Source: Bacillota bacterium | Lineage (GTDB): Bacteria > Bacillota_C > Negativicutes > CTSoil-072 | Length of the DNA: 15,804 nucleotides | Direction: 5' to 3' | Assembly (NCBI GenBank): GCA_017861495.1 | Contig: JAGFXW010000025.1 | Coordinates: forward strand, 1 to 15,804 | Shown: in pieces, positions 1 to 7,208 of the stretch | How positions within the stretch are numbered: the first letter of the stretch is position 1 | Layout of the letters: each line of letters begins with the position of its first letter | The notes under the pieces: generated by a model | Seen by the model: only the letters and a program-made list of their open reading frames with translations | Told to the model about the DNA's origin: nothing | The model's database searches: none | Position numbers and translations under genes: made by a program

Positions 1-370
1 GAATGCTGGTATTCATAAGACACGCTCCCTTCAGGAAAGTATAAAGTTGTTATACATCTGCATTATACCATGTTGTTGTGAATAATTCGTGTCAACGAAT
101 CGGCAAATTAAGCGACTAGGAGCGTATGACAGTAGTAGTACCCCTCAATCTGCGTATATTACAAAATTCTGATAATTATCGCCTGTTTTCATAATTATTG
201 TTTAAACTTTTGTTTCACTTTTTTTGTACGGGAAAGATTGCAGGTGCAGGTTTCTGCAGGTATTTGTGTCTGGAGGTCGAATAAAAAAGTATAAAGTATG
301 AAGAAAGCTTCGCTAGTCTTGGGCTGCGAAACTGCTGTATTATTTACTATTTGATGGGGAGCGAAGGTGT
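1..370. other. Intergenic region with short repeats, no convincing gene
   Basis: AT-rich stretch upstream of the HMA genes. It contains a perfect 6-bp inverted repeat GTATAA/TTATAC (39-44, 50-55), a 12-bp direct repeat AAAGTATAAAGT (36-47 and 286-297), the palindrome GATAATTATC (171-180) with a near copy of its core ATAATTAT at 191-198, and three GCAGGT hexamers (240-245, 246-251, 256-261). A 22-codon frame at 126-194 has AGGAG three bases before its ATG, which is close spacing, and its product matches nothing I know. I see no clear sigma-A promoter for the gene at 371; TTGGGC (319-324) and TATTTA (341-346) with a 16-base spacer is the best weak candidate. Confidence 0.5.
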
Positions 371-703
371 ATGTGTAAAAGTTGTGGTTGTCATGGGGGA
401 ACGATAGAAAAAGTGACAATTGTGGTGAAAGATGCGAACGGCGGACATTCCGCCAATACAATAGAACGGGCAGTTCGAGGTTTGCCGGGAGTGATGGCGG
501 CGGAAGCCGATATGGCTTCAGGGCGATTACAAGTCGATTTTGACCCTGTCAAGACTCCGTTACAAGAAATAGAGGCAGCGTTAGCGGATGCTGGGTGTTC
601 GGTAATAGAAAGCATAGCAACGGGTCATTATCATCCTGGGAATTTTCATATTGGACAAGGAGTGAAGGAATATGTGCAAAAGTTGTGGATGTCATGGAGC
701 TGA
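371..703 (+). CDS. HMA-like domain protein that has lost the CxxC metal site
   Basis: 110-residue protein, a tandem paralogue of the next gene. Residues 1-78 align with that protein without gaps at about 55% identity by eye. The N-terminal MCKSCGCHG motif is identical. At the metal-binding loop the neighbour has GMSCGHC and this protein has DANGGHS, so both metal-binding cysteines are replaced (by Gly24 and Ser27) while His26 remains. After the HMA fold (about 12-80) comes a 30-residue tail with three histidines (HYHPGNFH, 86-93). The last residues are encoded by sequence that also holds the ribosome binding site and first codons of the next gene, giving a 32-bp overlap. The start ATG is preceded by GGGGAG at 356-361. 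HMA proteins normally bind Cu(I) or Zn(II) through CxxC. This one could bind metal only through the N-terminal cysteines or the tail histidines, or it may be a decaying duplicate. The open frame and good ribosome binding site argue that it is translated. Confidence 0.75.
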   Translation: MCKSCGCHGGTIEKVTIVVKDANGGHSANTIERAVRGLPGVMAAEADMASGRLQVDFDPVKTPLQEIEAALADAGCSVIESIATGHYHPGNFHIGQGVKEYVQKLWMSWS

Positions 704-911
704 ACTACAGCATATCACTGTAACGGTAGAAGGCATGAGCTGCGGCCATTGTAAAAATGCAGTGGAAAAAGCGGTGAAGGGCTTGCCGGGTGTTTTGGCG
801 GCTGAGGTTGATTTGGCGGCAAAAAGTTTGCAGGTTGATTTTGACCCGGCAAAAACCTCACTGCAAGATATTAAGGACGCTGTAGAAGAAGCCGGTTATA
901 CAGTCGCCTAG
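672..911 (+). CDS. CopZ-like heavy-metal chaperone with an extra N-terminal CxxCxC motif
   Basis: 79-residue cytoplasmic protein with a complete HMA (ferredoxin-like) fold at about residues 12-79, including the GMSCGHC motif with Cys24 and Cys27. This is the loop that holds Cu(I) or Zn(II) in CopZ/Atx1 proteins and metal-ATPase domains. Before the fold is an extra MCKSCGCHG segment with Cys2, Cys5 and Cys7. It resembles the N-terminal CxxCGC nickel-binding motif of the hydrogenase maturation protein HypB, and ordinary CopZ lacks it. AAGGAG (657-662) is a good ribosome binding site nine bases before the ATG. The gene overlaps the diverged paralogue upstream and is followed by a terminator. No CopA ATPase or CsoR repressor is in the window, so the metal and partner cannot be named. 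A metallochaperone or metal buffer is the likely role; copper is only a family default. Confidence 0.85.
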   Translation: MCKSCGCHGAELQHITVTVEGMSCGHCKNAVEKAVKGLPGVLAAEVDLAAKSLQVDFDPAKTSLQDIKDAVEEAGYTVA

Positions 912-916
912 TTGGC

Positions 917-945
917 TTGAATTGTGTTCATATTTCTGATACACT
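917..945 (+). promoter_or_regulatory. Probable sigma-A promoter for the LCP gene
   Basis: TTGAAT (917-922), a 17-base spacer and TACACT (940-945) with an extended -10 TG at 937-938. Transcription would start near 952, inside the hairpin that ends the upstream HMA transcript, so the two signals overlap. Judged by eye only. Confidence 0.45.
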
Positions 946-947
946 GA

Positions 948-980
948 AACACGCCTCCTATGTTGAGAGGCGTGTTTTCC
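948..980 (+). terminator. Rho-independent terminator after the HMA gene pair
   Basis: AACACGCCTC (948-957) pairs perfectly with GAGGCGTGTT (967-976) around a 9-base loop, followed by a short T tract. The T tract is interrupted by CCC, so termination may be partial. Confidence 0.65.
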
Positions 981-1018
981 CTGTTTATTAGAACAAGAAG
1001 AGAGAAGGAAGGCGCTTT

Positions 1019-2395
1019 ATGGCATCGAGACTGGAACGGCGGCTGGCAGAACAAAAGAAGAACCAAAAAAAGCGCATTTTCATCATACTGGCTTTATTTT
1101 TGTTGTTTGTGGCAGCGGCAACGGCGTCGTATTGGTGGTTTAATGGCGGCCAGTTGGGCAGTTCTTTGACGAGTGGCAATGGAAAGATGAATGTTTTGGT
1201 ATTAGGCGTCGATGAGCGCGACGGCGATGTCGGCCGTTCGGATACCATGATGGTGTTTACGGTCGATACAAAGACCAAGGATGTTTCCCTGTTATCCGTG
1301 CCGCGTGATACGCGAGTGAAAATTCCGGGCCACGGCTGGGATAAAATCAATCATGCGTATGCGCTCGGCGGACATAAATTGGCGCGTCAAACAGTTGAAT
1401 CTTTGTTGGGAATTCCCATGGATTATTATGTTACTGTTAATTTTGCCGGTTTTTATAAGATCATTGACGCTATCGGCGGCGTCACTATTAATGTAGAAAA
1501 ACGGATGTATTATGAAGATCCTTATGATGATTTAGTAATCAATCTAAAGCCTGGGGAGCAAAAAATGGATGGACGGACGGCCATCCAATACGTCCGTTAC
1601 CGTGATGAAGAAGGCGACATCGGCCGGATTAACCGGCAGCAGAAGTTTATCAAGGCAATCTTGGCCGAAGCGGCAAGTCCTAGCATTATCCCCCGCCTGC
1701 CTGTTTTGGTCCGTGAAGTCAGTGCGGCCGTAAAAACGGATATGCCGACGAGTGAAATGCTGCAATTGGCGACGTTGGTTCACGATGCGTATAAACAGGG
1801 CATGAAAACGTATATGGTGCCGGGAAAACCGGCGTACATCGGCGAAGTCAGTTATTGGCTGCCGGATATCGCGGCCTTGCGTGAATATGTCGCGCAAACG
1901 GAGAATATTGCGGCGAATACCCGCTATGACACCGAAACCAAACGGATGTCGAATGAGTATACTGCATCCGTTCCGCCGGAAATGAAAGTGACCGAACTCC
2001 CCAAAACGTTGCAGCCGGTTAAACCGGCCAATGCTGCGGATAAGGTAAAGACGGCTGAAACACCAAAAACGGCTACTCAGTCTCCGACTTCTTCCGGAAC
2101 GATATCATCGGCTGCTAACGGAGGTAAGATTAGAGTCGAAATTGTAAATGCCAGCGGTGCTTCCGATGCCGGTGAACGGGCGGCTGCGATTGTGCGGAAA
2201 AATGGGTTTGAAGTAGCTGGCGTAAGCGGCAGTTCTGCCCGACAGAAAAATACGGTCGTTGTTTCGCACACGATGAATAATGCCGTTGTTAATAAACTGA
2301 CGGGATTGCCATTTAATTATGTCCTACAAGTTTCGAAAGATGACAGCAGCGTGCCGGTTACGATTATTTTGGGAAGTGATTTTACGGAAAAATAA
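1019..2395 (+). CDS. LCP (LytR-CpsA-Psr) family cell-envelope protein with LytR_C domain
   Basis: 458-residue membrane-anchored protein. LCP enzymes transfer undecaprenyl-phosphate-linked glycopolymers (teichoic acid, capsule or related polymers) to peptidoglycan on the outer face of the membrane. The order is a basic cytoplasmic N-terminus, one hydrophobic helix (about 20-41), the LCP catalytic domain (about 58-215), a linker, a Pro/Thr/Ala/Lys-rich stretch (about 320-365) and a LytR_C domain (about 372-455). The family motifs are present: GRSDTM (Arg73, Asp75), SVPRDTRV (Arg96, Asp97, Arg99), the YVRYR arginines (about 191-195) and GRINRQQ (Arg203, Arg206). These arginines and aspartates bind the pyrophosphate lipid and Mg2+ in characterised members. 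GAAGGAAGG precedes the ATG. The gene is monocistronic, with its own promoter and a strong terminator downstream. The acceptor polymer cannot be told from this window. A C-terminal LytR_C extension is common in Firmicutes and Actinobacteria. Confidence 0.93.
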   Translation: MASRLERRLAEQKKNQKKRIFIILALFLLFVAAATASYWWFNGGQLGSSLTSGNGKMNVLVLGVDERDGDVGRSDTMMVFTVDTKTKDVSLLSVPRDTRVKIPGHGWDKINHAYALGGHKLARQTVESLLGIPMDYYVTVNFAGFYKIIDAIGGVTINVEKRMYYEDPYDDLVINLKPGEQKMDGRTAIQYVRYRDEEGDIGRINRQQKFIKAILAEAASPSIIPRLPVLVREVSAAVKTDMPTSEMLQLATLVHDAYKQGMKTYMVPGKPAYIGEVSYWLPDIAALREYVAQTENIAANTRYDTETKRMSNEYTASVPPEMKVTELPKTLQPVKPANAADKVKTAETPKTATQSPTSSGTISSAANGGKIRVEIVNASGASDAGERAAAIVRKNGFEVAGVSGSSARQKNTVVVSHTMNNAVVNKLTGLPFNYVLQVSKDDSSVPVTIILGSDFTEK

Positions 2396-2475
2396 AAAAT
2401 TGTAAAAATAGATATTGCATAATGGTAAACAGAGATGTTATACTTTTCACGTACATAATTGTACACCCTCGCTTT

Positions 2476-2503
2476 AGCCCTCGTCGTGAGGGCTCTTTTT
2501 TTT
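2476..2503 (+). terminator. Rho-independent terminator after the LCP gene
   Basis: AGCCCTC (2476-2482) pairs with GAGGGCT (2488-2494) around GTCGT, followed by C and eight T residues (2496-2503). This is a textbook intrinsic terminator, 80 bases after the LCP stop codon. Confidence 0.92.
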
Positions 2504-2574
2504 GCCGTATTCCAGAAAGTATAACTACTTTTTGCGGCATAAGTGCAAGCAAAGACTTCCGCCGTCGCTGGTAC
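2504..2574 (+). other. Left flank of structured element copy A
   Basis: Non-coding stretch between the LCP terminator and the hairpin array. It includes GAAAGTATAA (2515-2524), nearly the same as GGAAAGTATAA at 34-44, so part of it may be repeated elsewhere. Copy B of the element lacks this flank, which suggests that it is not essential to the element. I see no gene in it. Confidence 0.4.
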
Positions 2575-2685
2575 AAGTGAGCCTTGGTTTCGGAAGTGGT
2601 TAGACATCTTCCGAAACCTTAGAGCGAACTTATTTCGAGTTTTAAGCCTGTTAACCTCACCCTGAAAGGTGAGGTTTTATAGGCT
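2575..2685 (+). ncRNA. Dispersed multi-hairpin element, copy A (candidate structured RNA)
   Basis: Three hairpins are joined by conserved linkers. Hairpin 1 is GGTTTCGGAAG (2586-2596) with CTTCCGAAACC (2608-2618), a perfect 11-bp stem. Hairpin 2 is CGAA (2625-2628) with TTCG (2634-2637). Hairpin 3 is AACCTCACC (2653-2661) with GGTGAGGTT (2668-2676), extended by AGCCT (2645-2649) with AGGCT (2681-2685). Copy B at 15689 shares AAGTGAGCCTT, CTTAGAGCGAACTTA and AGCCTGTT in the same order and spacing, but hairpins 1 and 3 have different paired sequences. That covariation supports selection on structure. The element lies after the LCP terminator and before the hem operon promoter, so it is either a free-standing small RNA, a transcribed repeat, or a DNA hairpin element. 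I do not recognise an Rfam family. The RNA nature and the ends are inferred. Confidence 0.6.
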
Positions 2686-2750
2686 ATTAACGAGATAAAG
2701 CTCGGCGTAAGCCGGATTTTCTAATATAAATTGCTTCTCATGTTGCTGTA

Positions 2751-2780
2751 GTGAAATAAGGATAGCGAATGTGTTATAAT
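2751..2780 (+). promoter_or_regulatory. Promoter of the tetrapyrrole operon
   Basis: TATAAT at 2775-2780 is a perfect -10, preceded by an extended -10 TG (2772-2773). A weak -35, GTGAAA (2751-2756), sits 18 bases upstream. Transcription would start near 2787, giving a leader of about 54 bases. That is too short for a cobalamin riboswitch, and I see none. Confidence 0.7.
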
Positions 2781-2840
2781 ATTCTTGCAAAGCAAAGAGA
2801 ATTTTGCGGTTTTAGAATTTAACCTGAGTAGGTGGTCAGG

Positions 2841-3485
2841 GTGGAGTGTTATCCGGTTAACCTGCTGATAGCAGGAAAGCCTTGTCTGGTGATTGGCGGC
2901 GGCTTGGTAGCGGAACGCAAGGTTCGCTCATTAGTGGCCGTCGGGGCCGCGGTTACGGTAATTAGCCCGCAGTTGACTTCCGGATTAACCGAATTAGTCG
3001 AACGAAAACAAATTTTTTATGTAGGCAGACCGTATCAATCCGGTGACACGGCAGGCTATCTGTTGGTTATATGCGCAGCCAATAACCCGGAGGTTAATCA
3101 ACTGGCCAGTCAAGAAGCGCAGGAAAGAAATGGTTTGGTCAATGTGGTTGACGCACCGGAAACAGGGAATTTTAGTGTCCCGGCCAAAGTTGCCCGGGGA
3201 GAGCTTCTTCTGACCGTTTCTACCGGTGGCCGCAGCCCTGCTTTATCGCGGCGCTTGCGGGAACAATTAGCGGAAGAATATGGACCGGAATATGGTTCAT
3301 ACCTGGAATTGCTCGCGAAAGCGCGGCAGAAAGTGAAGACCCAGCTGCAGTCCCCAGATGAACGGCTTTGGTTCTGGCGGAAAACGCTGGATGATGAAAT
3401 ATTGGCGCTGCTACGGCAAGGCAGAACGCAAGAGGCGGAGGCAAAGATTAACGATGCAATTGGTTGTATTGGGGCTAAACCATAA
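2841..3485 (+). CDS. sirC: Precorrin-2 dehydrogenase (siroheme synthase N-terminal type)
   Basis: NAD-dependent enzyme that oxidises precorrin-2 to sirohydrochlorin, the branch compound for siroheme and anaerobic cobalamin synthesis. The Rossmann dinucleotide site is VIGGGLVAERK (about 17-27). Asp104 in NVVDAPETGNFSVPA matches the catalytic Asp104 of CysG, and STGGRSPALSRRLRE (about 127-141) is the family dimer/active-site segment. At 214 residues it matches the stand-alone SirC/YlnF/Met8-like class, with no methyltransferase half attached. I place the start at GTG 2841 because AGGTGG (2830-2835) lies five bases upstream and the product begins directly at the conserved ECYPVNL; the in-frame GTG at 2832 has no usable ribosome binding site. 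It is the first gene of the operon and overlaps hemA by 32 bp. Ferrochelatase activity, which Met8p and CysG have, cannot be excluded, and no separate sirohydrochlorin chelatase gene is in the window. Confidence 0.93.
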   Translation: MECYPVNLLIAGKPCLVIGGGLVAERKVRSLVAVGAAVTVISPQLTSGLTELVERKQIFYVGRPYQSGDTAGYLLVICAANNPEVNQLASQEAQERNGLVNVVDAPETGNFSVPAKVARGELLLTVSTGGRSPALSRRLREQLAEEYGPEYGSYLELLAKARQKVKTQLQSPDERLWFWRKTLDDEILALLRQGRTQEAEAKINDAIGCIGAKP

Positions 3486-4770
3486 AACAGCACCGATCGC
3501 AGTTCGTGAACGTTTTTCGTTTTCGGAAGAACAGATCCGGGCGGCGCTGCACCATATGCGTGAACAGGATATTGCGGACGAGTGCGTCATATTGTCTACT
3601 TGCAATCGCTCTGAGGTGTATGCTGTTGTACCTGACGCCCAAGAAACTTTTTCCCTTCTTTCTTCTTGTTTTGAAGGAGTGGCGGACTCTGATTTCCAAC
3701 TCATGGAATATTTTTTTTACCATGTTGATGAAGCATGTATCCGTCACTTGTTCCAGGTTGCAGCCGGCTTGGATTCCCTGGTGATTGGCGAGGGCCAGAT
3801 TTTGAGCCAGGTGAAAGCCGCGTATGCGATCGGCCGCGAGGCAGGAACAACCAACACGGTATTGAATACCTTGTTTAACCGGGCGATTGCGGTGGGGAAA
3901 AAAGTACGGGCAGAGACGAAAATTGCGTATAACGCGGTATCGGTGAGTTATGCGGCGGTGGAACTGGCAAAAAAAACATTTGGAGATTTGTCAAAATCGA
4001 ATGTACTAATCCTTGGCGCCGGAGAGATGGGCGAATTGACAGCCCGGAATCTGGTCGCTGCCGGGATAGACACGGTGTTTGTTTCCAATCGTAATTATAG
4101 CCGAGCGGTCCATTTGGCCGAATTATTCAAGGGTGTTGCCGTACCGTTTGACAGTTTTTTGGAGGCGGCTTCGGAGGCTGATGTGGTCATCACATCGACG
4201 GGCGCGCCTCATTATATTGTAAAGGCGCGGGATGTAGCGCACCTTATGGACAGACGGAACGGGCGGCCGATTATTTTTATCGATATTGCTGTGCCGCGGG
4301 ATGTTGAGCCGGAAGTAGCGGCCATCAGCGGCGTCAGTTTGCATAATATTGATGACCTGGAGTCTGTGGTTGAATCGAACCTGCGCGGGCGGGAAAAAGA
4401 GGCCCGGATCGCCGAGGAAATCGTGGAGGAAGAATTGGCGGAATTGGTAGCTAAGTTCCGTTACCTATCGTTTCAACCGACTCTTGCTTTATTGACGGAT
4501 AAGATGGAGCGCATGCGGCAACGGGAAGTAAAACGGGCATTGGCGAAATTGCCGGATTGTACCCCCGAAGAACGCAAAGTGTTGGAAAATATGTCGAAAA
4601 TGCTGGTGCGGAAATTATTACGGGAACCGATGATCCGCATGAATGAAGCAGCCGGAACAGAGAAGGAACCGCATTACCAGGAAGCGTTACGCAGTTTGTT
4701 TCATTTGGATGAACTGGGAAAGGATGTCGTGATTGAAAAACAAACTTGTTATCGGTACGCGAGGAAGTAA
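3454..4770 (+). CDS. hemA: Glutamyl-tRNA reductase
   Basis: 438-residue NADPH-dependent enzyme that reduces glutamyl-tRNA(Glu) to glutamate-1-semialdehyde, the first committed step of the C5 route to tetrapyrroles. The start at ATG 3454 gives the typical MQLVVLGLNHKTAP N-terminus, with GGAGG at 3437-3441 twelve bases upstream. The catalytic Cys50 lies in LSTCNRSEVY, the signature GLDSLVIGEGQILSQVK is at about 105-121, and the NADPH site GAGEMGE is at 188-194. The C-terminal helical dimerisation domain (about 315-435) is complete. The length is normal for the family. The gene overlaps the preceding gene by 32 bp and hemC by 38 bp, which indicates translational coupling. The product is passed to HemL, whose gene is four genes downstream in the same operon. 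Confidence 0.97.
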   Translation: MQLVVLGLNHKTAPIAVRERFSFSEEQIRAALHHMREQDIADECVILSTCNRSEVYAVVPDAQETFSLLSSCFEGVADSDFQLMEYFFYHVDEACIRHLFQVAAGLDSLVIGEGQILSQVKAAYAIGREAGTTNTVLNTLFNRAIAVGKKVRAETKIAYNAVSVSYAAVELAKKTFGDLSKSNVLILGAGEMGELTARNLVAAGIDTVFVSNRNYSRAVHLAELFKGVAVPFDSFLEAASEADVVITSTGAPHYIVKARDVAHLMDRRNGRPIIFIDIAVPRDVEPEVAAISGVSLHNIDDLESVVESNLRGREKEARIAEEIVEEELAELVAKFRYLSFQPTLALLTDKMERMRQREVKRALAKLPDCTPEERKVLENMSKMLVRKLLREPMIRMNEAAGTEKEPHYQEALRSLFHLDELGKDVVIEKQTCYRYARK

Positions 4771-5692
4771 GTTGGCGCTTTGGCAGGCGAATTATATCGC
4801 TGAAGCCATTCAAAACCGGCATCCGTCGGTTGAGGTTGCAATTGTTAAGGTTGTTACGACCGGGGACCGCATCTTGGATGTTCCCCTGGCGAAAATTGGC
4901 GGGAAGGGGCTATTCACCAAAGAAATCGAGAATTTGATGTTGCAAAGCGAAATCGATTTGGCGGTGCACAGCTTAAAGGACATGCCGACGGAATTGCCGC
5001 CGGGTTTGATCCTTGCGGCTGTCACCCAGCGAACCGATCCGGATGACGCCCTCGTTAGCCCTCGTTTTTCCTCGCTGAACGCATTGCCGCAGGGAGCGCG
5101 GGTCGGGACCTCCAGTTTGCGCCGCCGGGCACAGCTGTTGAATGTTCGCCCGGATTTGCGGATCAGCGATTTGCGGGGAAACTTGGATACCCGGCTGAGT
5201 AAGCTGCAAGAACAGGAATTGGATGCGATTATTCTTGCCGTGGCTGGACTGAAACGGTTAGGGTGGGAAGAAAAAATTTCACAAATATTGCCGCACTCGA
5301 TCTGTTTACCCGCTGTGGGGCAGGGAGCATTGGCCATCGAAGCGCGGCAGGAAGATAGTGATGTATTGGCATTGCTGTCTTTTTTGGATCACCAGGAAAC
5401 CCGTGCTGCTGTATTTGCCGAACGGGCCTTTTTGCGCGCAATAGAGGGTGGCTGCCAGGTGCCGGTGGGTGTATACGGCGAGGTTTCCGGGCCGCAGTTG
5501 ACCTTATCGGCGCGGATTGTTTCTGTTGACGGCCAAACGATGATCCGGGATCAAATCAGCGGGGATAGTAAGGCGGGTGAACGGCTCGGGTCTGAGCTGG
5601 CTGAACGAATGTTAGCGGCCGGCGGGCAGGAAATATTAGCGATGATTGAGGAGTTTTCTGTGACAGGAGGCGGTCGAGATGAAAACCGGTAA
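4733..5692 (+). CDS. hemC: Porphobilinogen deaminase (hydroxymethylbilane synthase)
   Basis: 319-residue enzyme that joins four porphobilinogen molecules into hydroxymethylbilane. The start is a TTG at 4733 (MKNKLVIGTRGSKLALWQ), with GGGAAAGGA (about 4716-4724) as ribosome binding site. TTG is a weak start, which fits coupling to hemA translation across a 38-bp overlap. Cys241 in EGGCQVPVG carries the dipyrromethane cofactor. Asp83 in HSLKDMPT is the catalytic aspartate, and GTSSLRRRAQL (about 125-135) and DLRGNLDTRL supply the arginines that bind substrate carboxylates. The length and motifs are complete. The end overlaps the fused cobA-hemD gene by 14 bp. Confidence 0.97.
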   Translation: MKNKLVIGTRGSKLALWQANYIAEAIQNRHPSVEVAIVKVVTTGDRILDVPLAKIGGKGLFTKEIENLMLQSEIDLAVHSLKDMPTELPPGLILAAVTQRTDPDDALVSPRFSSLNALPQGARVGTSSLRRRAQLLNVRPDLRISDLRGNLDTRLSKLQEQELDAIILAVAGLKRLGWEEKISQILPHSICLPAVGQGALAIEARQEDSDVLALLSFLDHQETRAAVFAERAFLRAIEGGCQVPVGVYGEVSGPQLTLSARIVSVDGQTMIRDQISGDSKAGERLGSELAERMLAAGGQEILAMIEEFSVTGGGRDENR

Positions 5693-7208
5693 GGTGTTTT
5701 TAGTCGGTGCCGGGCCTGGTGATTACCGGCTGGTTAGTTTGAAAGCTCTGGAGTGTATTCGCCGGGCTGATACGATTGTGTATGACCGTTTGGCGGACAG
5801 CCGGTTGCTGCGTGAGGCCCGTATGGATGTAGAATTGATTTATGTGGGCAAGGCTTCCAGTGATCATACAATGCGCCAGGAAGACATCAATCAATTGCTG
5901 GTCGATCAGGCGTTGGCCGGGAAAACGGTCGTCCGCTTAAAAGGCGGCGATCCGTTTGTCTTTGGGCGCGGCGGGGAAGAAGCCATCCAATTAAAAGCGG
6001 CGGAAATTTCTTTTGAAATTGTGCCGGGAATTACTTCGGCGATTTCGGTGCCGGCGTATGCCGGCATTCCGGTCACTCATCGCGGGGTAGCGGCCTCTTT
6101 CGCCGTAGTTACCGGGCATGAAGACCCCGGTAAAGGAGAGTCTTCTATCCGGTGGGATAAACTTGCGACCAGTGTGGATACTCTGGTTTTTTTAATGGGA
6201 GTGGAAAATTTGCCCCATATAACGGCAAGCCTAATTGCGAACGGACGGCCGGAATCTACGCCGGCAGCGGTGATCCGCTGGGGCACGAAACCAGAGCAGC
6301 AAACGTTAGTTACCACGGTTGGCCGGGCGGCCGAAGAGGCAGGACGGCAAGGGATTAAACCACCGGCTATTTTTATTGTGGGCGATGTAGTGAATTTGCG
6401 GGAGCAGTTAGCCTGGTTTGATACACGTCCGTTATTTGGCAAGCGGATTTTGGTTACCCGGGCGCGGGAACAGGCTAGTGTTTTGACGGAAAAATTGGAA
6501 GCGCTAGGCGCGGAATGCCTTGAAGCGCCGGCGATTAAAATTGTTCCTCCGGAAAGTTTTTCGGCGTTAGACGCAGCCATCGATAATTTAGTTTCTTATC
6601 AGTGGCTGATTTTCACCAGTGTGAACGGGGTAGACTATTTTTACCGGCGTTTGCGGGCCGGCGGGTTTGACAGCCGCGCCCTGGCTGGCTTACAGGTTGT
6701 GGCGATTGGCAGTCAAACCGCAGACCGTTTGCGGGCCAATGGAATTCAGGCGGATATTGTCCCCTTGGAGTTCCGGGCCGAAGGAATCGTCGCTGCAATG
6801 AAAAACAGGCTGCAGCCAGGTGCGAAAGTGTTAATTGCCAGAGCTGCCGTAGCCAGAGATGTGCTGCCCAACCAGCTGCGGGAAATGGGGGCTGCTGTCG
6901 ATGTGGTAGATGCTTACCGCACAGAAATCGGCGATGCCGATGGTGATTTTTTGGGGAGAGAACTGGCAGCCGGACGGATCGATCTGATTACCTTTACCAG
7001 TTCTTCAACGGTTACCAATTTACTTGATATATTGGGGCCGCAGGGAGCCGCGTTGATCTCCCAGGCTAAGACGGCCTGTATTGGACCGGTTACGGCAATG
7101 ACTTGCCAGGAGCACGGGATTGTGACGGATTGTATTGCCAATGAATATACAATCCAGGGTTTGGTTGATGCGATTGTATCGACGGTTACAGGAGGGAAAG
7201 TAGAATGA
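5679..7208 (+). CDS. cobA-hemD: Fused uroporphyrinogen-III C-methyltransferase and uroporphyrinogen-III synthase
   Basis: 509-residue bifunctional protein. The N-terminal half (about 1-245) is a SUMT methyltransferase: [15 protein letters not shown] (about 9-23), [16 protein letters not shown] (about 86-101) and [22 protein letters not shown] are its S-adenosylmethionine and substrate motifs. It methylates uroporphyrinogen III at C2 and C7 to precorrin-2. The C-terminal half (about 252-500) is HemD, which closes hydroxymethylbilane with ring D inversion. It shows [24 protein letters not shown] and [13 protein letters not shown], the weakly conserved HemD hallmarks. The fusion hands uroporphyrinogen III straight to methylation, away from protoheme. 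The same fusion is common in anaerobic Firmicutes. AGGAGG (5663-5668) precedes the ATG. The gene overlaps hemC by 14 bp, and its TGA overlaps the hemB ATG (ATGA at 7205-7208). Confidence 0.96.
   Translation: MKTGKVFLVGAGPGDYRLVSLKALECIRRADTIVYDRLADSRLLREARMDVELIYVGKASSDHTMRQEDINQLLVDQALAGKTVVRLKGGDPFVFGRGGEEAIQLKAAEISFEIVPGITSAISVPAYAGIPVTHRGVAASFAVVTGHEDPGKGESSIRWDKLATSVDTLVFLMGVENLPHITASLIANGRPESTPAAVIRWGTKPEQQTLVTTVGRAAEEAGRQGIKPPAIFIVGDVVNLREQLAWFDTRPLFGKRILVTRAREQASVLTEKLEALGAECLEAPAIKIVPPESFSALDAAIDNLVSYQWLIFTSVNGVDYFYRRLRAGGFDSRALAGLQVVAIGSQTADRLRANGIQADIVPLEFRAEGIVAAMKNRLQPGAKVLIARAAVARDVLPNQLREMGAAVDVVDAYRTEIGDADGDFLGRELAAGRIDLITFTSSSTVTNLLDILGPQGAALISQAKTACIGPVTAMTCQEHGIVTDCIANEYTIQGLVDAIVSTVTGGKVE

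Noticed and set aside
126..194. 22-codon frame with AGGAG near its ATG in the first intergenic region
   Set aside because: Ribosome binding site spacing is only three bases, the product has no recognisable features, and short frames like this are common by chance. It is described in the intergenic entry only.
2317..2607. Minus-strand open frame of about 96 codons across the LCP terminator and the structured element
   Set aside because: It covers a strong terminator and part of the repeat, and has no ribosome binding site or family resemblance that I can see.
2571..2690. tRNA or known riboswitch in the hem upstream region
   Set aside because: There is no TTCNANNC T-loop, no CCA end and no cloverleaf. 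The cobalamin riboswitch core is not present, and the element recurs next to tex, which does not fit a hem-specific leader.
3358..3453. Longer N-terminus for hemA running back inside the preceding gene
   Set aside because: The extra residues are a basic out-of-frame reading of the upstream gene. The conserved HemA N-terminus begins at 3454.
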